The notes under the pieces were generated by a model, which saw only the letters and a list, made by a program, of their open reading frames with translations, did not search any database and had not been told where the DNA came from. Source: Diploscapter coronatus (lineage: Eukaryota; Nematoda; Chromadorea; Rhabditida; Rhabditidae). Taken from it: a DNA stretch of 64,000 nucleotides. Positions 1 through 12,147 of the stretch are shown here, piece by piece. Location of the stretch: the NCBI GenBank assembly GCA_964036155.1, contig OZ038422.1, positions 65,495,201 to 65,559,200 of the forward strand, in the 5' to 3' direction. A program made the translations under genes and the position numbers. Every line of letters starts with the position of its first letter. Position 1 is the first letter of the stretch.

Positions 1-1495
1 CTCGGTCTTGGTGAGGCATTCCCATTTTTTGCCTTCGGTTTTTTTCTTCATCATAATCAACAGATCGCCAGTCTTTTGCTAGAAAAATTTTAAAAATTAA
101 AGAATTCTTAGTTTAAAAAATTCTTACAAATTTAAAGAAAAATATCAAATGAACATTTCTTTGAAATGGCATTTCGGAATCTCAGAAAATTGTTACTTTG
201 ACAGAGCTGGATTCCGGAACGATCTCGTCCCGCAGCGACTTCATTTCGATCGAGTAGTTCTTGCCTTCGAGGTTGTTCACGAACACGTCGAAGTTGCTTG
301 AATTTAAACTTTTAGAAAATACCGTATAATTTTTTATGCAAATAAAAAAGACCTCAATTAGATGAAGGTATCAAATTGATTTCGAAAGAAACTTTAAATA
401 AACTAGTTGAAACTTGCGGCAATTCGATTTTTAATATTTATCTTAATTTAGAAGAAACTTCTTACTTGCCGCCGAAGTGATGGATGATCTGATCGGCTGG
501 CAGCGTCTCGATTTTCGGCAGCGTCAGGTAGATTTTCACGAATTTATCCGACTCGTCCCAGGCTGAATATTATAAATTATAAGTTTAAGAAAACTCATAT
601 CTTTCAAATTTAGGAACTATTTTAGTCTACCCATTCTCGTTTATTTTAAATTTTAAAGAATCTTCCGAAGAAACATTTTCCCTTTTAATCCATGAAAATC
701 ATTTCAATTCATACTTCCTTCCGTCTCTAATCGAAAAGAATAAAGAATAAACTTTCATAAACTAGGACATTGGATTCGAAAAAGATAAGCTAAGTTTCAG
801 GAAAACTATATGTTTCAAAGTTAAAGGACGTTTTGATTTAGTTGTTTCCTCACAAAAATAAATATTCAAACATTACCATAATTGGTCAATTTGATGGTCG
901 GCAGAACCGCCGTGTTCGACGTGGACGAAGTCACCTGTGGGGTAACGGGCTTCTGCTCAGCGGAGGTCAACTGAAAATTTCGAAAATAAATAAAATTTCA
1001 GAATTTTTTCGGGAAAAAGCTAATCGGTTTGGATATGTCTCATTGTCAGAAAAACAACCAAAAGAATGCGAAAAATTATAGTTGATAAGCCACTTTCAGC
1101 TTCTTTTTAAAAATAGCAACCTGTCTATTGTAACCTTTAAAAAGTTCATGAGATTTTGAAAAACGAGCTTGAAACTGAGGAAAATAACCTCTATGATTTT
1201 CTTTTCAAAATTTTTTCTTCTTTCTAACCCCACCTTGGCTTGTTCTGCAGCGAGTTGCTGGATTTTGTCGTCCAAAAACGTCTGCACATTGGCGCGATTC
1301 GCCTGAGAACGCAGCTTCAACAGCTCTTCGAGGTCGGCAGAAATCTAAATGGTGACTTTTCATTTTTAAAGCGGCATTTTTACTTGTATTTTAGTTTTTT
1401 TGTGAAAAGTGAAAGAAAAAATCAAGCAAATAAAATTTGCTAACATTTAACGAAATTTTCAAAATACTCATTACCTCCTTCAAATGGTGCGACAT
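1..1495 (-). CDS. CACYBP: Calcyclin-binding protein / Siah-interacting protein (CacyBP/SIP), 3' end outside window
   Basis: Six exons are visible on the minus strand: 1475-1495, 1234-1344, 877-970, 466-562, 197-296 and 1-78 (continues beyond base 1); all phases agree. The start MSHHLKE at 1493-1495 follows an AG acceptor at about 1504, possibly a spliced-leader site. Recognisable CacyBP blocks are KLTNYAWDESDKFVKIYLTL (the CS domain opening), the stretch with FVNNLEGKNYSIEMKSL, and KTGDLLIMMKKKTEGKKWEC. In the family this protein links Siah-type E3 ligases and Skp1 to substrates and binds S100 proteins; those partners are known from the family, not visible here. The N-terminal helical domain is coded by 1234-1344 and a low-complexity T/S linker by 877-970. 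The C-terminal SGS part lies outside the window. Confidence 0.88.
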
Positions 1496-2234
1496 TCCGA
1501 ATTCTGAAGGACTTGAAATCGATCAGGTCCTGAAATTCGATCTTGTAAAATCGATAAAATTTTACGAAAACAAAAAGAAGCGATTTCTGGAGACGAGAAG
1601 GAGGAAGAATTTGAAGTGGCTCGCGAAAAATCTAGTCGATTTGAGCAGATGTTGGGGAGGTTTTGAGTGAGCGGAAAATGCGCTCCAACGCGATAGGGGT
1701 AAGCAATGATAACTTCGCGAAAATCGTTCAAAATTTGAGGGGTTTTCGGGTTTCGATGAAATTAGATGTGTAACCTGTTGATTTTGGCAATTTCGGCAGG
1801 GAAAGAGCAAAACTTTAAGTTGTTCGTGCGCCTATTCGCAGCATCGTAGACTTGAAATTTGACAGGCAGGTTTATTATATTGGTGGTCACAAACTATCAA
1901 ATGTGCCGTTAATAGACATAAAGATATTGCATTTTTAAAACTTTGAGTTCAAAAATGATGTTTATACTGATTCTCCAAGGTCACTCCAGTGGGACTTTTG
2001 TGGTCCCTAAAGAGAGCTATACAATCGTTTTTTTACCAAGTCTCACCAAAATGTTCGGCAAGCTCAAAATTGGGTTAAGCTTGCATTGACAAAAATCGCT
2101 AATTTTTGCATATTGAAGTTTGAGCATTTGCGATCCCTATATGTAATATAAATTTATTTGAGGAAAATTGCTTCACCACTTCATATCCTTCTACAAAGTC
2201 TTTTATTTTTAAATAAAAATTTAGTAACATTTTC
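1496..2234. other. Intergenic stretch, no gene seen
   Basis: AT-rich sequence between the CacyBP start and the end of the next minus-strand gene. Short open frames here overlap each other on both strands and lack splice support. It should hold the CacyBP promoter, but I see no clear TATA box. Confidence 0.5.
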
Positions 2235-3299
2235 TCAAACGAATCTACTACTCGATATTTTGTACCCATCTTCTAGCAAACTATTGGAATTCTTTGAAAG
2301 ATGTCTATTATAGTTTCCATTGTTTTCTGAATTTTCCATCTCGTCATTTTGGACTCCTCTAAATTGTGGACACGATAGTTGGTGAGCTAACGTGCAACTT
2401 GGATCAGCCGCCAATATTACTTGCCAATTGACGTTGCACATGTAGACCTTCAAGTGTATGTAGTTGCTATTTTCAAATTAATTAAAAATTCTCCTACTCC
2501 AGCATTAAAATCGCATGCATTCATGTAGATGTTGAATTGACAAGTCATTAGGTATTGTTCAGCTTTGCATCTATCATCACCTTGACTGATATTCCACATC
2601 ATTACAGCTTCGCAGTAATTCAATGCTGCATCATGAAACTGTCTCGCGTAGGCCATGCAATAGTAATCCTGAAAATCATTACTGCAATTTACTTTTTTAC
2701 AAATTAAAAAAACCTGCATCAGAACATTGTAACCGGGACCTAAAATTGTGACTTCATAAATCGAGTTTTTTGCTTAAATTTTATACTAACCGCATTCATA
2801 CTCTGAAACTAACAAGTCAGTGTACCAGTCTAAAGCCAGCGTATCATTTCCAGCGTTCATTTGCATGTAGGGAGCCGAATTGGCTAAATTAGAGCCTTTC
2901 TGATTTTATGTGCTAAATTTTCTTACATAAGCATCGATATGGACGCACACATTGACTCAACTTGTTTGCAAGTAGACAAATGTAAGGCTGAATATGAGTG
3001 CCTTGTTGTTCGAGCATACTTAGTCGCCGATTATGAAAGTCCCAATAGCTAGAAGAAAAATCAAAGTTAGCATTACTTTGTAAAATTCAAAACTTACTAT
3101 GGTAGTGTATCAGAAAATGTATAATTGTATCCGGCTAGATAAGTCGTGTAGCATTTTTCAATCTCATACAACGAAGTTGGATCACATGTTTGAGCTTCAG
3201 CTGTCAACGAACAGAACCCTAAGAAATTAAGAACTTGGATTTCTTTACCCCATATGTCTTACCGATAATGAATACTGACGCTAATACTTCGACCTTCAT
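2235..3299 (-). CDS. Secreted cysteine-rich nematode protein, family not certain
   Basis: Seven-exon model: 3263-3299, 3098-3218, 2927-3048, 2791-2883, 2714-2739, 2498-2668, 2235-2447 (260 residues). It begins with a signal peptide (MKVEVLASVFIIG, then FCSLTAEA) and the mature part has more than ten cysteines, with patterns such as C-D-P-T-S-L-Y near the start and paired Cys-Met and Cys-Gln blocks in the exon at 2498-2668. Size, signal peptide and spaced cysteines recall the nematode T20D4.11-like (DUF19) secreted proteins, but I could not match a signature, so this is a weak guess. The last intron (2448-2497) uses an unusual GAAG acceptor; an acceptor 17 nt upstream would give a shorter tail. 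A TATA-like element lies about 60 bp upstream of the start. Confidence 0.7.
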
Positions 3300-3359
3300 G
3301 ATACAGTAATCAGTTCCACCGAATAGATTATTCAACCAATTATGTTCTCCTCGGCTGCT

Positions 3360-3368
3360 CTATTTATG
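3360..3368 (-). promoter_or_regulatory. TATA-like element of the cysteine-rich secreted gene
   Basis: Minus strand reads CATAAATAG about 60 bp upstream of the start codon at 3297-3299. A GATA-type site (ACTGATAGC on the minus strand, near 3374-3382) lies just upstream; GATA sites drive gut genes in nematodes, so gut expression is a possible inference. Confidence 0.4.
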
Positions 3369-6300
3369 CTAGCAGCTATCAGTCCTTCTTTGCCGACGAA
3401 ACGCCACGTTTCGCGACATTTATTCTTTATTTGTAGTCTCACTGCACAGAATTGTTGTTGTTTTATCGTCCGATATCTAAAATGTCTAGTAAATGATACG
3501 GATTAGTAACTTTTAGAAATTTACTAGAGAGTAGCATCGCGTGTGACGGTCTAGTTTTCGAATCTTTAAAGGTTATATCAGCATTTTGATAAGGATCGAG
3601 CTGACTTATCATGAGGTAATGTCTACGTCGACTCTTAGTGTGATTACTTGATTGCTAAAAATTATGAGTCGAATCATAAATTCATTTTGGAATGACATTT
3701 GAAGAATTGTAAACAAATGAAGCTAAGATTTTCTCAAAATTTCGCCTTCATTGTTCCATTTTCAATATCTATTGAGCCCTGGAAAATTTTCATGAATTTT
3801 ATAGAAGTTGATTTTCGAAAAATGAAAGAAATGATAAATCACACGCTTCTTGCTTGACATTGCGACAATTTTCGAAACATTTTTTTGTTTTGAGTGTGAA
3901 ATTCTTGGAAGATCATGTTTCAAATTTCTACCAAAAACTAATGGAAATTGAAGGCTAAATCCATTTTTGGAAGGTTATCTATTATCGTTGAGCAAGAAAT
4001 TTCTGAAGCAAAAATGAACTTTGACGAGAATTGAAAGATATGTCCATTCATACAAATGAGGCTTCCCGATCTTTCGTACTGCTTGCGTGTCACATAAATC
4101 CTTCTTTGAAAATTACTAGAATCACAGAGTCTAGTCTTTGATTTTGGGCTAAAGCAATACGAACTCGATATTCTTCATAGAGTTTTGCTCAAATGAGAGT
4201 AACGAACGCTGAACTTTATTAAATTGCGCTGCATATCTTGCAAATTAGCCATTTTATTAGATTTTTCATATCCCATATAAACATAAACACCTCGGATTGT
4301 GATAATTTGAACTTGTTCATTCTGCAGAATAGACTATATTGTCTGCATGTTACTACAAATATCATTTCATAATCGCAAAAAGTTCTGCGGAATTTCTTGC
4401 TGCTTACTTCACGTCAGGCGACTACGCGTTTTTGTAGTCCCGAAAATCTCACGAAAAGTGTTCAATTTCTCTCGCGCTTTTTTGCACATTGCATCCTATC
4501 GAATTGCCAATCCCCGAGAAGCATGTGAACAACTGTCAGCGACGAGAGTGGAGATTTTATCGTTTTATCACTCCTCTGACCTGCCACCAGGCACATTCAC
4601 AACGATATAGCCACATCAATTTTATCATTACACCTCTTGGTAAAATTTGATTATCTTGCGGTTTCGTGGAGCAATGATCTATTGGATCTATTGCTTGATG
4701 AACCCTTTGTCATTTGATCATTTGTACAGCATTTCCCCAATAACAGCAGGATCTTGTCTGATATCTAAATCATGAAACTATTCGAATTTTGTGTGTATTT
4801 TATTGTGTGCGTGCCGAAAGTCTGTCACCTGATGAGTTTGTAAACAACTATATTTTTACCTTTAGCGTGCAAAATATCGACACATGGAGCGCAAAAATCG
4901 CACTTTACAGCATCATTTCGAAAACGCGGAGCGTGGTTTAGACAATTCAAAAATAAGTGCATTGCGTCAACTCAAATGGAATGCAGGTCTGAGGTTATGA
5001 AAGAAAATGCAAAGGGTAAATCTAAATTATGAGGGTGAGGTGACGAAAAGCCGACAGAAAATGTGAGTGATGAGTGAGTTCAGGTGATGATGAATGCAAC
5101 AACCAACCTAGTTTGAGTGCAAGGCGCATTTTTAAAACGGCGATTTTTGCTGTTTCGAAATCAGTTCGACCATCAAAAGTTGCTTGCCTTTGAAAAAGTT
5201 CTATCGGATTTTCACCGGCGATACAATGATCGATATCCATCGAATTACAGCGATTTGTTTTCTATCACTTGTCAAAATGTCAGATTTTTATTTTCGAAAC
5301 CCCTGATTAGACATGATTGAAAAGTTCATATTTCTGGAGATTCGTTTTTCTCTATTTTCCAATTGCCTCTATTGTTCTCGCATTAGTTTTCTTGATATCT
5401 ATCTTCTTTCCATCTTTATTTGCAGTATTTTCAGTCTTTTTCAAAGTCTGGCTTCATCTCGTCGCTTGCTGCTACTTCCTCTAGGTATCTCTATCTCTGA
5501 TAACCTGACATGTGTTCTTCCCCTTCGAATGACTAATTGCCTTGCTCCTGGCTCCAGGGCACTAAAGGACTTGCTTCTTGCATCGCCTGGCCAAGAGCCT
5601 TGATTTCAGATTTGACTTTGATATCCGTGCCATCTGCAGTTCCCTTTCAATCACTTTCATGAAAAAGATTCTTAATCTATTAGGTCTATTAATTCTTTTA
5701 TCAAAATTATAGAACTATTTCAGTCAATCGGATCATTTCTGAATAAGAATAGCCAGAAATATAATGACGTAAAACTTTTATCTTCATCCAGTTCCGAAAT
5801 TTATTTTAGATAACCAAAACAGTTTATATATAATCTTTACCTTAAGAATTTGAAACTTTTATCATATATATCCAGTATTTTGGATTAAACGCTATCAAAA
5901 TTCCATATCCGAAATAATATGACCCTTCGTAACCATGCAATTTTCATGTTCTTTCAAAACCCGCTCAATATTCACGTGCGCGTTCTTATTCCCCACATTC
6001 GTTTATTTTTTACTTTAAAATTGTGCGTCCGTTCCGTTCTGTCGCGAGGTTTCCTGTTTTTTATCGAGCAATTTCTCCAGATTTGCACGCTTGCTAGCTC
6101 TATCTAGGGAATATGAGCATGAATTATCTCACTCGGTCTTACTCTTGATATTCCCCATTGTGGATGAATAAATTTCTCTAAAACCACATTATCATGCTAA
6201 AATTGGCTAAAACGAGTTATTTTTGCATTTTTCAGATTTTTTACCTCAAAACTGAACATGGATTATTTTTTTTCCCCATTGAATTGTCTTGATTCTCGAG

Positions 6301-9300
6301 CTTTTGTTAGCCTTTACTTTTCCCTATTCTTCAACACGTGTTTGATAGAATCGTCAATAAATTACACTTTACAAAAGCTGAACATAATTGACGAAAATTT
6401 ATCGATACAAGGGCTATCTTTCATGAGTCGGTGTCTTACTCAAGAGCTTTCTAAAATCATCTATCCAATCAATCGTACCAATTTAGAGATTAAGTGGATG
6501 GTTAGTTTAGCATTTTTCATGCATCATCATTAATTTGCAGGGCAAGGCTCTTCAAATTTTTCAGTCATTGACTTTTATTACATTTTGATGTACTCAAAGA
6601 TCCTTCTCATGATAAAGCCCTGGATTCGATTTTTGGAATTTGTCGAAGATGTGTTTGCTCTGTATAGTAAACGAGTCCTACGACTGGTCCAAGATCGCAA
6701 TTCTCAATTGATCTAAGTCTATCTTACCCGAATTAGAAGACATCCACCAATCAACTAATAACCAAAATCTACATTCATCTCTCCCAGCCCCGGACCTCAT
6801 TACGTTTCGAATCGACTAGCCTAATCTTTCAAATCTACCTCCGACCAACTCTACTCAAGGATCAAGATTATCAAGTTCCTAACAAGCATCTATGCAAATA
6901 AAGTGATATTAGAAATATCGCGATTTGCCTCGAACTCGACAGGAACGAATCGGGCAAAACAGCACAGCAATCTCAAATCTTAAATTTTACTCTTTCTACA
7001 CTTCCACAAACTCGCCAATTCGTGTACAACTCTTTACTTTCACCCCTTGTATTTTGTTATATTGTGTAATTTGTGTAATGGTTACTTCAAGATAATGGCT
7101 ATTTCCACTTCTCTACATGACAATTCTGCGAATGTATGGATTAACTCTGACCGAAAATGTCTCGCCGAGTTTTCCACTTCCTCGCGACCGGAAAACTGCG
7201 GAAAAGCGCCCGGCCCGTTCTACTGGCCAATCAGATACAACATAGAGTTGGAAGAGAAAAGGAACAGAAATAGTGAAGGGGAAAGTGATTGAAGGGGTTG
7301 AGAAATTGAGATCCAAAGAAGTAGAGCTTGCGGAAAATAGTGTAGGAAACAAAAAAAAACTGACACGAGGGAGGCGAAATAGAAGAGGCAGAAGAAAACC
7401 AGCAGCAGCAACGAATGAAAGAAGATCAGACAGATATCTCTTTTCCACTAGGACTCGGCCCCAAGCCCAAACTCTATCACTGATCCCAGATCCCAGTGTC
7501 GGGATTCAAACCACACAAGCCCTATCATTCTATTCTCATTTCATCGACCTTAGATTGGAGTCACTTTTCCGAGTAGAAAATTTATGTCGCAATCAAAATT
7601 TTATATGCCATGACAATTTCTTATCTTGGTATCACGCGAACGCATGTTGATTGTATGATGATTTATTCATTTTGAAATTTATTATAAATTCGCATATATC
7701 GTGGGCTTATATAAGATTTTTCCTTAACTGTCTGCTATCATAAGTCCAGTTTAGTGAGTCGGAAAGTATGCCATCATCCTCGGAATTTCTGCCTAAACGC
7801 ATCATGATTTCATTAAAAAATCGTAGGATAGACGAATAATTCTATGTCATTGTATTCTGCGTCACACCTCTTTCTAAATTTACTGCTTCATCATAAGATC
7901 TCTATTTTTCTGTCTAACTACTTCATGCAAAACTGAAAATTTCGGCAAACTCAATTACTGTAATTCTGTTTTAGTGTATCACGGACCTTGAAAGCTTAAT
8001 TTTCAAAACAACTCTCCGGAATGTCTGCTGCACGCACTTCCGCATGAGGTCAATTGAATTGCGTTGACAAATAACAATCCCTCCCTAAGGCTTTCAAGAA
8101 TAACGACTTTCATTAATCATGAAAAGTATAGCTTGGTTTTCTCTTCTTGAGTTGGTATGTATAACCAGACGAAAATCTATTAGCCATATTCTTCCGGTCC
8201 AGATAATGTGGATTGTACTTTTCTAAATAGGTACTTGTCAACTTTGGACTCTCATTATTTCCCAATCTGCAACAAATTGTCTCTATTCCATAGATCCATA
8301 CAAGTGTGTTTGACTATTTGGTTTTTAAAGATGATAATTGCCCTTTTATAAATTATCCATATATTTGTTTCTCATTATAGGAATTGGGAGTAGATTTTTG
8401 CATTTATTTTTCTGCGCATATCCAAGATACATATAAATGTGATTTTTGTCCGTGTGTTGCATATCGCGTATCTCGACGTGGATAATTGAATGAAGCCGCT
8501 CCTCTTCCCGGGGCGAAGAGGGGATGTGTTCTTCAGCCCACACGACTTTTGACACGTTTATGAACATGCCCATATTCTTTTGCCTCTCGAAATAGCTTCT
8601 TATCTTTCAGAAAATACACATTACACATTTTTGCTAAAAACCATGAAATTGTTCGTCGATTTCTAAATTTAGTGCTCCTGCTCATCATTCGAATGACTTT
8701 CAACAATTCCAGCTGTTTTCGGCATTTTTCTTTGAATATCGAGTCAAAGATTGCTTCTAATTTCTAGACTCTCGAGTCCCGAAATACACACAATTGTAAC
8801 ATAAACATCCCGAATTTTGACACTGCATAGGTCATAATAACGGGCGTGAAATGTGAGCAAATGTCTTGAGAGAAAGAGTGGGCGATTTTGAAAAGGGAAA
8901 AGATCTCGAAGAAGGAGTTGAAGTATGAATGAAAATTAGAATGGAACTGCTCCGAGTATTTAGAATGACCCTTATGTTTTCACGCTGCGTAGGATCATCG
9001 AAGATGTTTCTTCATTTACTTTGAAGCGCTCCTCCTCCCACGTTCTTCTTACGTTATTTTTATTTTATGGGGATTTCCCGTTCATGCTACAAGTTGTGAT
9101 ATTTCCGACATCATATTTACGCGCATCCAAAAACTCCAATGATCATTGTTCGCATGCATTTTGATTCTAGAAGTTCCAATATTTAGAAATAGAGCGTGTT
9201 CTAAGATTACTAACAAACAGAGGAAAGGCTCGTTTACATGAGATGATATGAGATTTGTGAAATATGAGAGAAAATGAGCGATGAGAAGAGAAAACGAGGA

Positions 9301-11626
9301 ATTTCAAAATGAGCTGCTTCATTCTTTCTAACGTGATTCCTAATATTGCTCCTTGACGATGTTCATTTTCGACGTTTCCAGCCATTCCTTTCTAAAATTT
9401 TGATCTTCTAAGGATCATTTAAAACTGAGATAAAAAATTGTATGAACGGAATGGTAAGATTTGGCTGATTTATCTTTCAAATTCTATTTTTCCACGTAAA
9501 CTTTCCACTGTCGAAATATTTTTATCTTTTCACTGCCTCTCAATCATTATCACTCTAAATTTTTCCCATCTCGTTGCTTGCTCTTCACACACACACATTT
9601 TTTGATTTTTCAACTTTACACATCGATATCGCGGCATTGATTTCGAGTATGAAGATTTGCTATATCCAATTAGCCCCAGATTTCTTCATCTTCACCAATA
9701 AATCCTCTAAAGTGCTTCACATCCATCTCCTGGCATTTATTTTCGTTTTACTTTGTTATTTTATTCATGAACTCTTATTATTTGTTATTTTATTGTTCAT
9801 TTGAGACAAAGTGGGTTCTCGGAAATTATTCATCTTCTGACCCTTTCTACGAGTTTTCCAATAAACAATCACTTTTCATAAGTGATCAACATGAACAATC
9901 TACTTTCTAAATATCGATATTTTCTGGGAAAATAATTTAGAACAATAGTGCAAGGTCGTTCTTGGGAAATCTATATCTTCTACTCTTTTTCTACAATTTC
10001 TGACCGGACACCCTGCTCAACTCTCCAAGTGAATGTTACTACATGAGCTGTCACCAACTTTTCTCTTGCATTACTTTTCTTCGTCTCTTTAGTCTCTCAT
10101 TTTTGCAGTGATCCATATAATCTTAGATCCATAAAAAGTTCTTTGTTAGTCTGGGCCAAGGCGTAATTATGCGAGTTCATATGTTCTATGCCAATTGTCG
10201 CATAATTTTTCCCGTCTCAAATGTCGGCACGAGCAGTAAATCACGGCTCATTTGAATTGCCAATAATATGCATTTTAAAATAGACATATTTCATCGTGGA
10301 GAACTCCTTGAGATAATATTAGCATGGGAAAAGTAAAATATGAACAAACTTTCTCATCATTTTCCCATGTTCACAATCTCACGATGTTCTGAATGCGACT
10401 TTCTATCATCATAATTCCTAGATGTCAATTTCTGAGCCAAAATTTCTCTAGCTTTTCTATTCCTTTCACTATTCGTGTGAAACATTCCTCATATGACACG
10501 TTCGAATCTTTTTCACAACCATTTTTCTCCATTTCCATGTAATTATCACGAAACAATAGCCCATTATTATGCTGTTGCGAGAATTTTGCGCGTTCGTAAA
10601 TCCTGTTTGGGGTGTATTCTTCCAAGAGTTTTTCATAACTCAATATTGAACTGCCTACGAAGAGACTTGCTAAAAGTTATCAAGAAAGCTCACTTTCATC
10701 GAAATTTTTACCAGGAAAAGTCAAGAACTTTGAAGAATTTAAAGCTCGGAATATCTTTTGGTAAACGGATTTTCGTGCGCGAATCCCGAATGAATGAGTT
10801 GGTTGAATAGACGAGAGCAAATTGGATGAAAACTAGAAAACGATCGTGCAAAGTTTTAGATCCACGGACCAGAAACGCACGGCAAAATACGTTCATGCAA
10901 AAGTTAACCCACAGGGAAATTTGCAATTTCCCCTGGATCACAAATTTTTTCCTGCATCAGAGCAACTTCCTTGTGCGGAAAATGGGCGTCTTATTTAGAT
11001 GTGATTGTGAATTAATTACGCTGCCATTTTACCATGATTAGCAGGAAATGATTCCTGGCTAGAGTGAAAAATAACTCCGAATAAATGGGGATAAATCATA
11101 GAAGACACATCCAAATTATTTCCGATTAACTTACATTATCTTTTCACTCTCGAGACTTCTCGTTTTCACATGCTCATTGTTGGTATTTCGTCTCGCCACT
11201 TCTTCAACTGGCTTAACTTGCTGAAGGTGGTCTTTCATCGGATTAACGCCTAACAGAAAAATTCGCGTTTGAGCTGAAATATTACCCCCGTAGGACTATT
11301 TTGAGTGCCAACCAAGTCCAAAATACATAGTTTTTATAAAAACTTTCCGCATTTCTTTCAATTCTGATGTATTTTGATATATAAATCCCTTGCGTTGATT
11401 TTTTCGCTTCCAAATTCTTGTCCAAATTTGTGCTAAAGGGCGGGTCGGTCGGCTTGTTCATAAAATTTTAATGCGAGTTTCCACTTTCCCCAAAAGACGC
11501 ATTCTGTATTTCGGCTTTGCGCTTTTACCTGGATTTCGTCTGGTTCCATAATTTTAGAATTACGCGCTCCTGCATTCCTGATATAATCTACAGAACATTC
11601 GCATTTATATTTATTTCACATGAAAT

Positions 11627-11776
11627 CAGGGTTGCAAATTTTGTACATCATGACGAATTTGAAACATTTCTCGTGTATTGAAGGATAGATGAAAAAGCCG
11701 ACCGCGATAATTCATTGCAAAACCTATAGATGCGTGTGCAATCGCGTACAGATCGTGTACAAAATTTGCAACCCTG
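11627..11776. mobile_element. Non-autonomous hAT-type MITE
   Basis: 150 bp with perfect 20-bp terminal inverted repeats (CAGGGTTGCAAATTTTGTAC), flanked by an 8-bp target duplication, CATGAAAT at 11619-11626 and CATGAAAC at 11777-11784 (7 of 8 match). TIRs starting CAGGG plus an 8-bp duplication are the hAT hallmark. There is no transposase frame inside. Confidence 0.85.
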
Positions 11777-12147
11777 CATGAAACGGTTAACGGTTCCTTC
11801 CGTTTTATTCATTCGCTTTGAAAATTTTGTACTTATTCTAGGACTTTACCTCATGAAGTCCAAATTTTTAGCTACAATGCTCTATAGTTCTTTAGAAGTT
11901 GTTCTTTCATAGGCCAATGTTAACGTAATTTTTTTTTTCTATATTTACATTTTTTGACGTTTCGAAATTTCAGCGTCAAATTTTAATATCTATTTCATTC
12001 AAGCACGATAAATTCGAATATTTCAGGAGTTCTTCCAAAATGTTTACCATATTTGCCTTCGGTTTATTGAAGCGGTAGCCTCTAGTTGAGGCAGTTTATT
12101 CGCTAAACTAAACCTCCATATTCTAATTGCTTTCCTAACTCTACGCA

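Larger units (their letters stand above)
3300..12147. other. Long non-coding stretch
   Basis: No exon chain with consistent splice sites was found on either strand. Features worth noting inside it: a purine-rich segment at about 7140-7500 with a CCAAT box (near 7228), open in several frames at once and therefore more likely regulatory than coding; a small GC-rich palindrome near 8500-8520; a CA run at 9587-9596; and the hAT-type MITE at 11627-11776, listed separately. Confidence 0.45.

Noticed and set aside
7480..7520. B-box-like TTTGAATCCC on the minus strand
   Set aside because: No A-box, acceptor stem or anticodon arm could be folded around it, so not a tRNA gene.
7113..7650. Overlapping open frames on both strands
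   Set aside because: They come from a purine-rich low-complexity block that lacks stops in several frames; better seen as possible regulatory DNA.
8346..8573. 75-codon minus-strand ORF with a protein-like start
   Set aside because: No relatives recognised and no supporting signals; kept only as a remote possibility.
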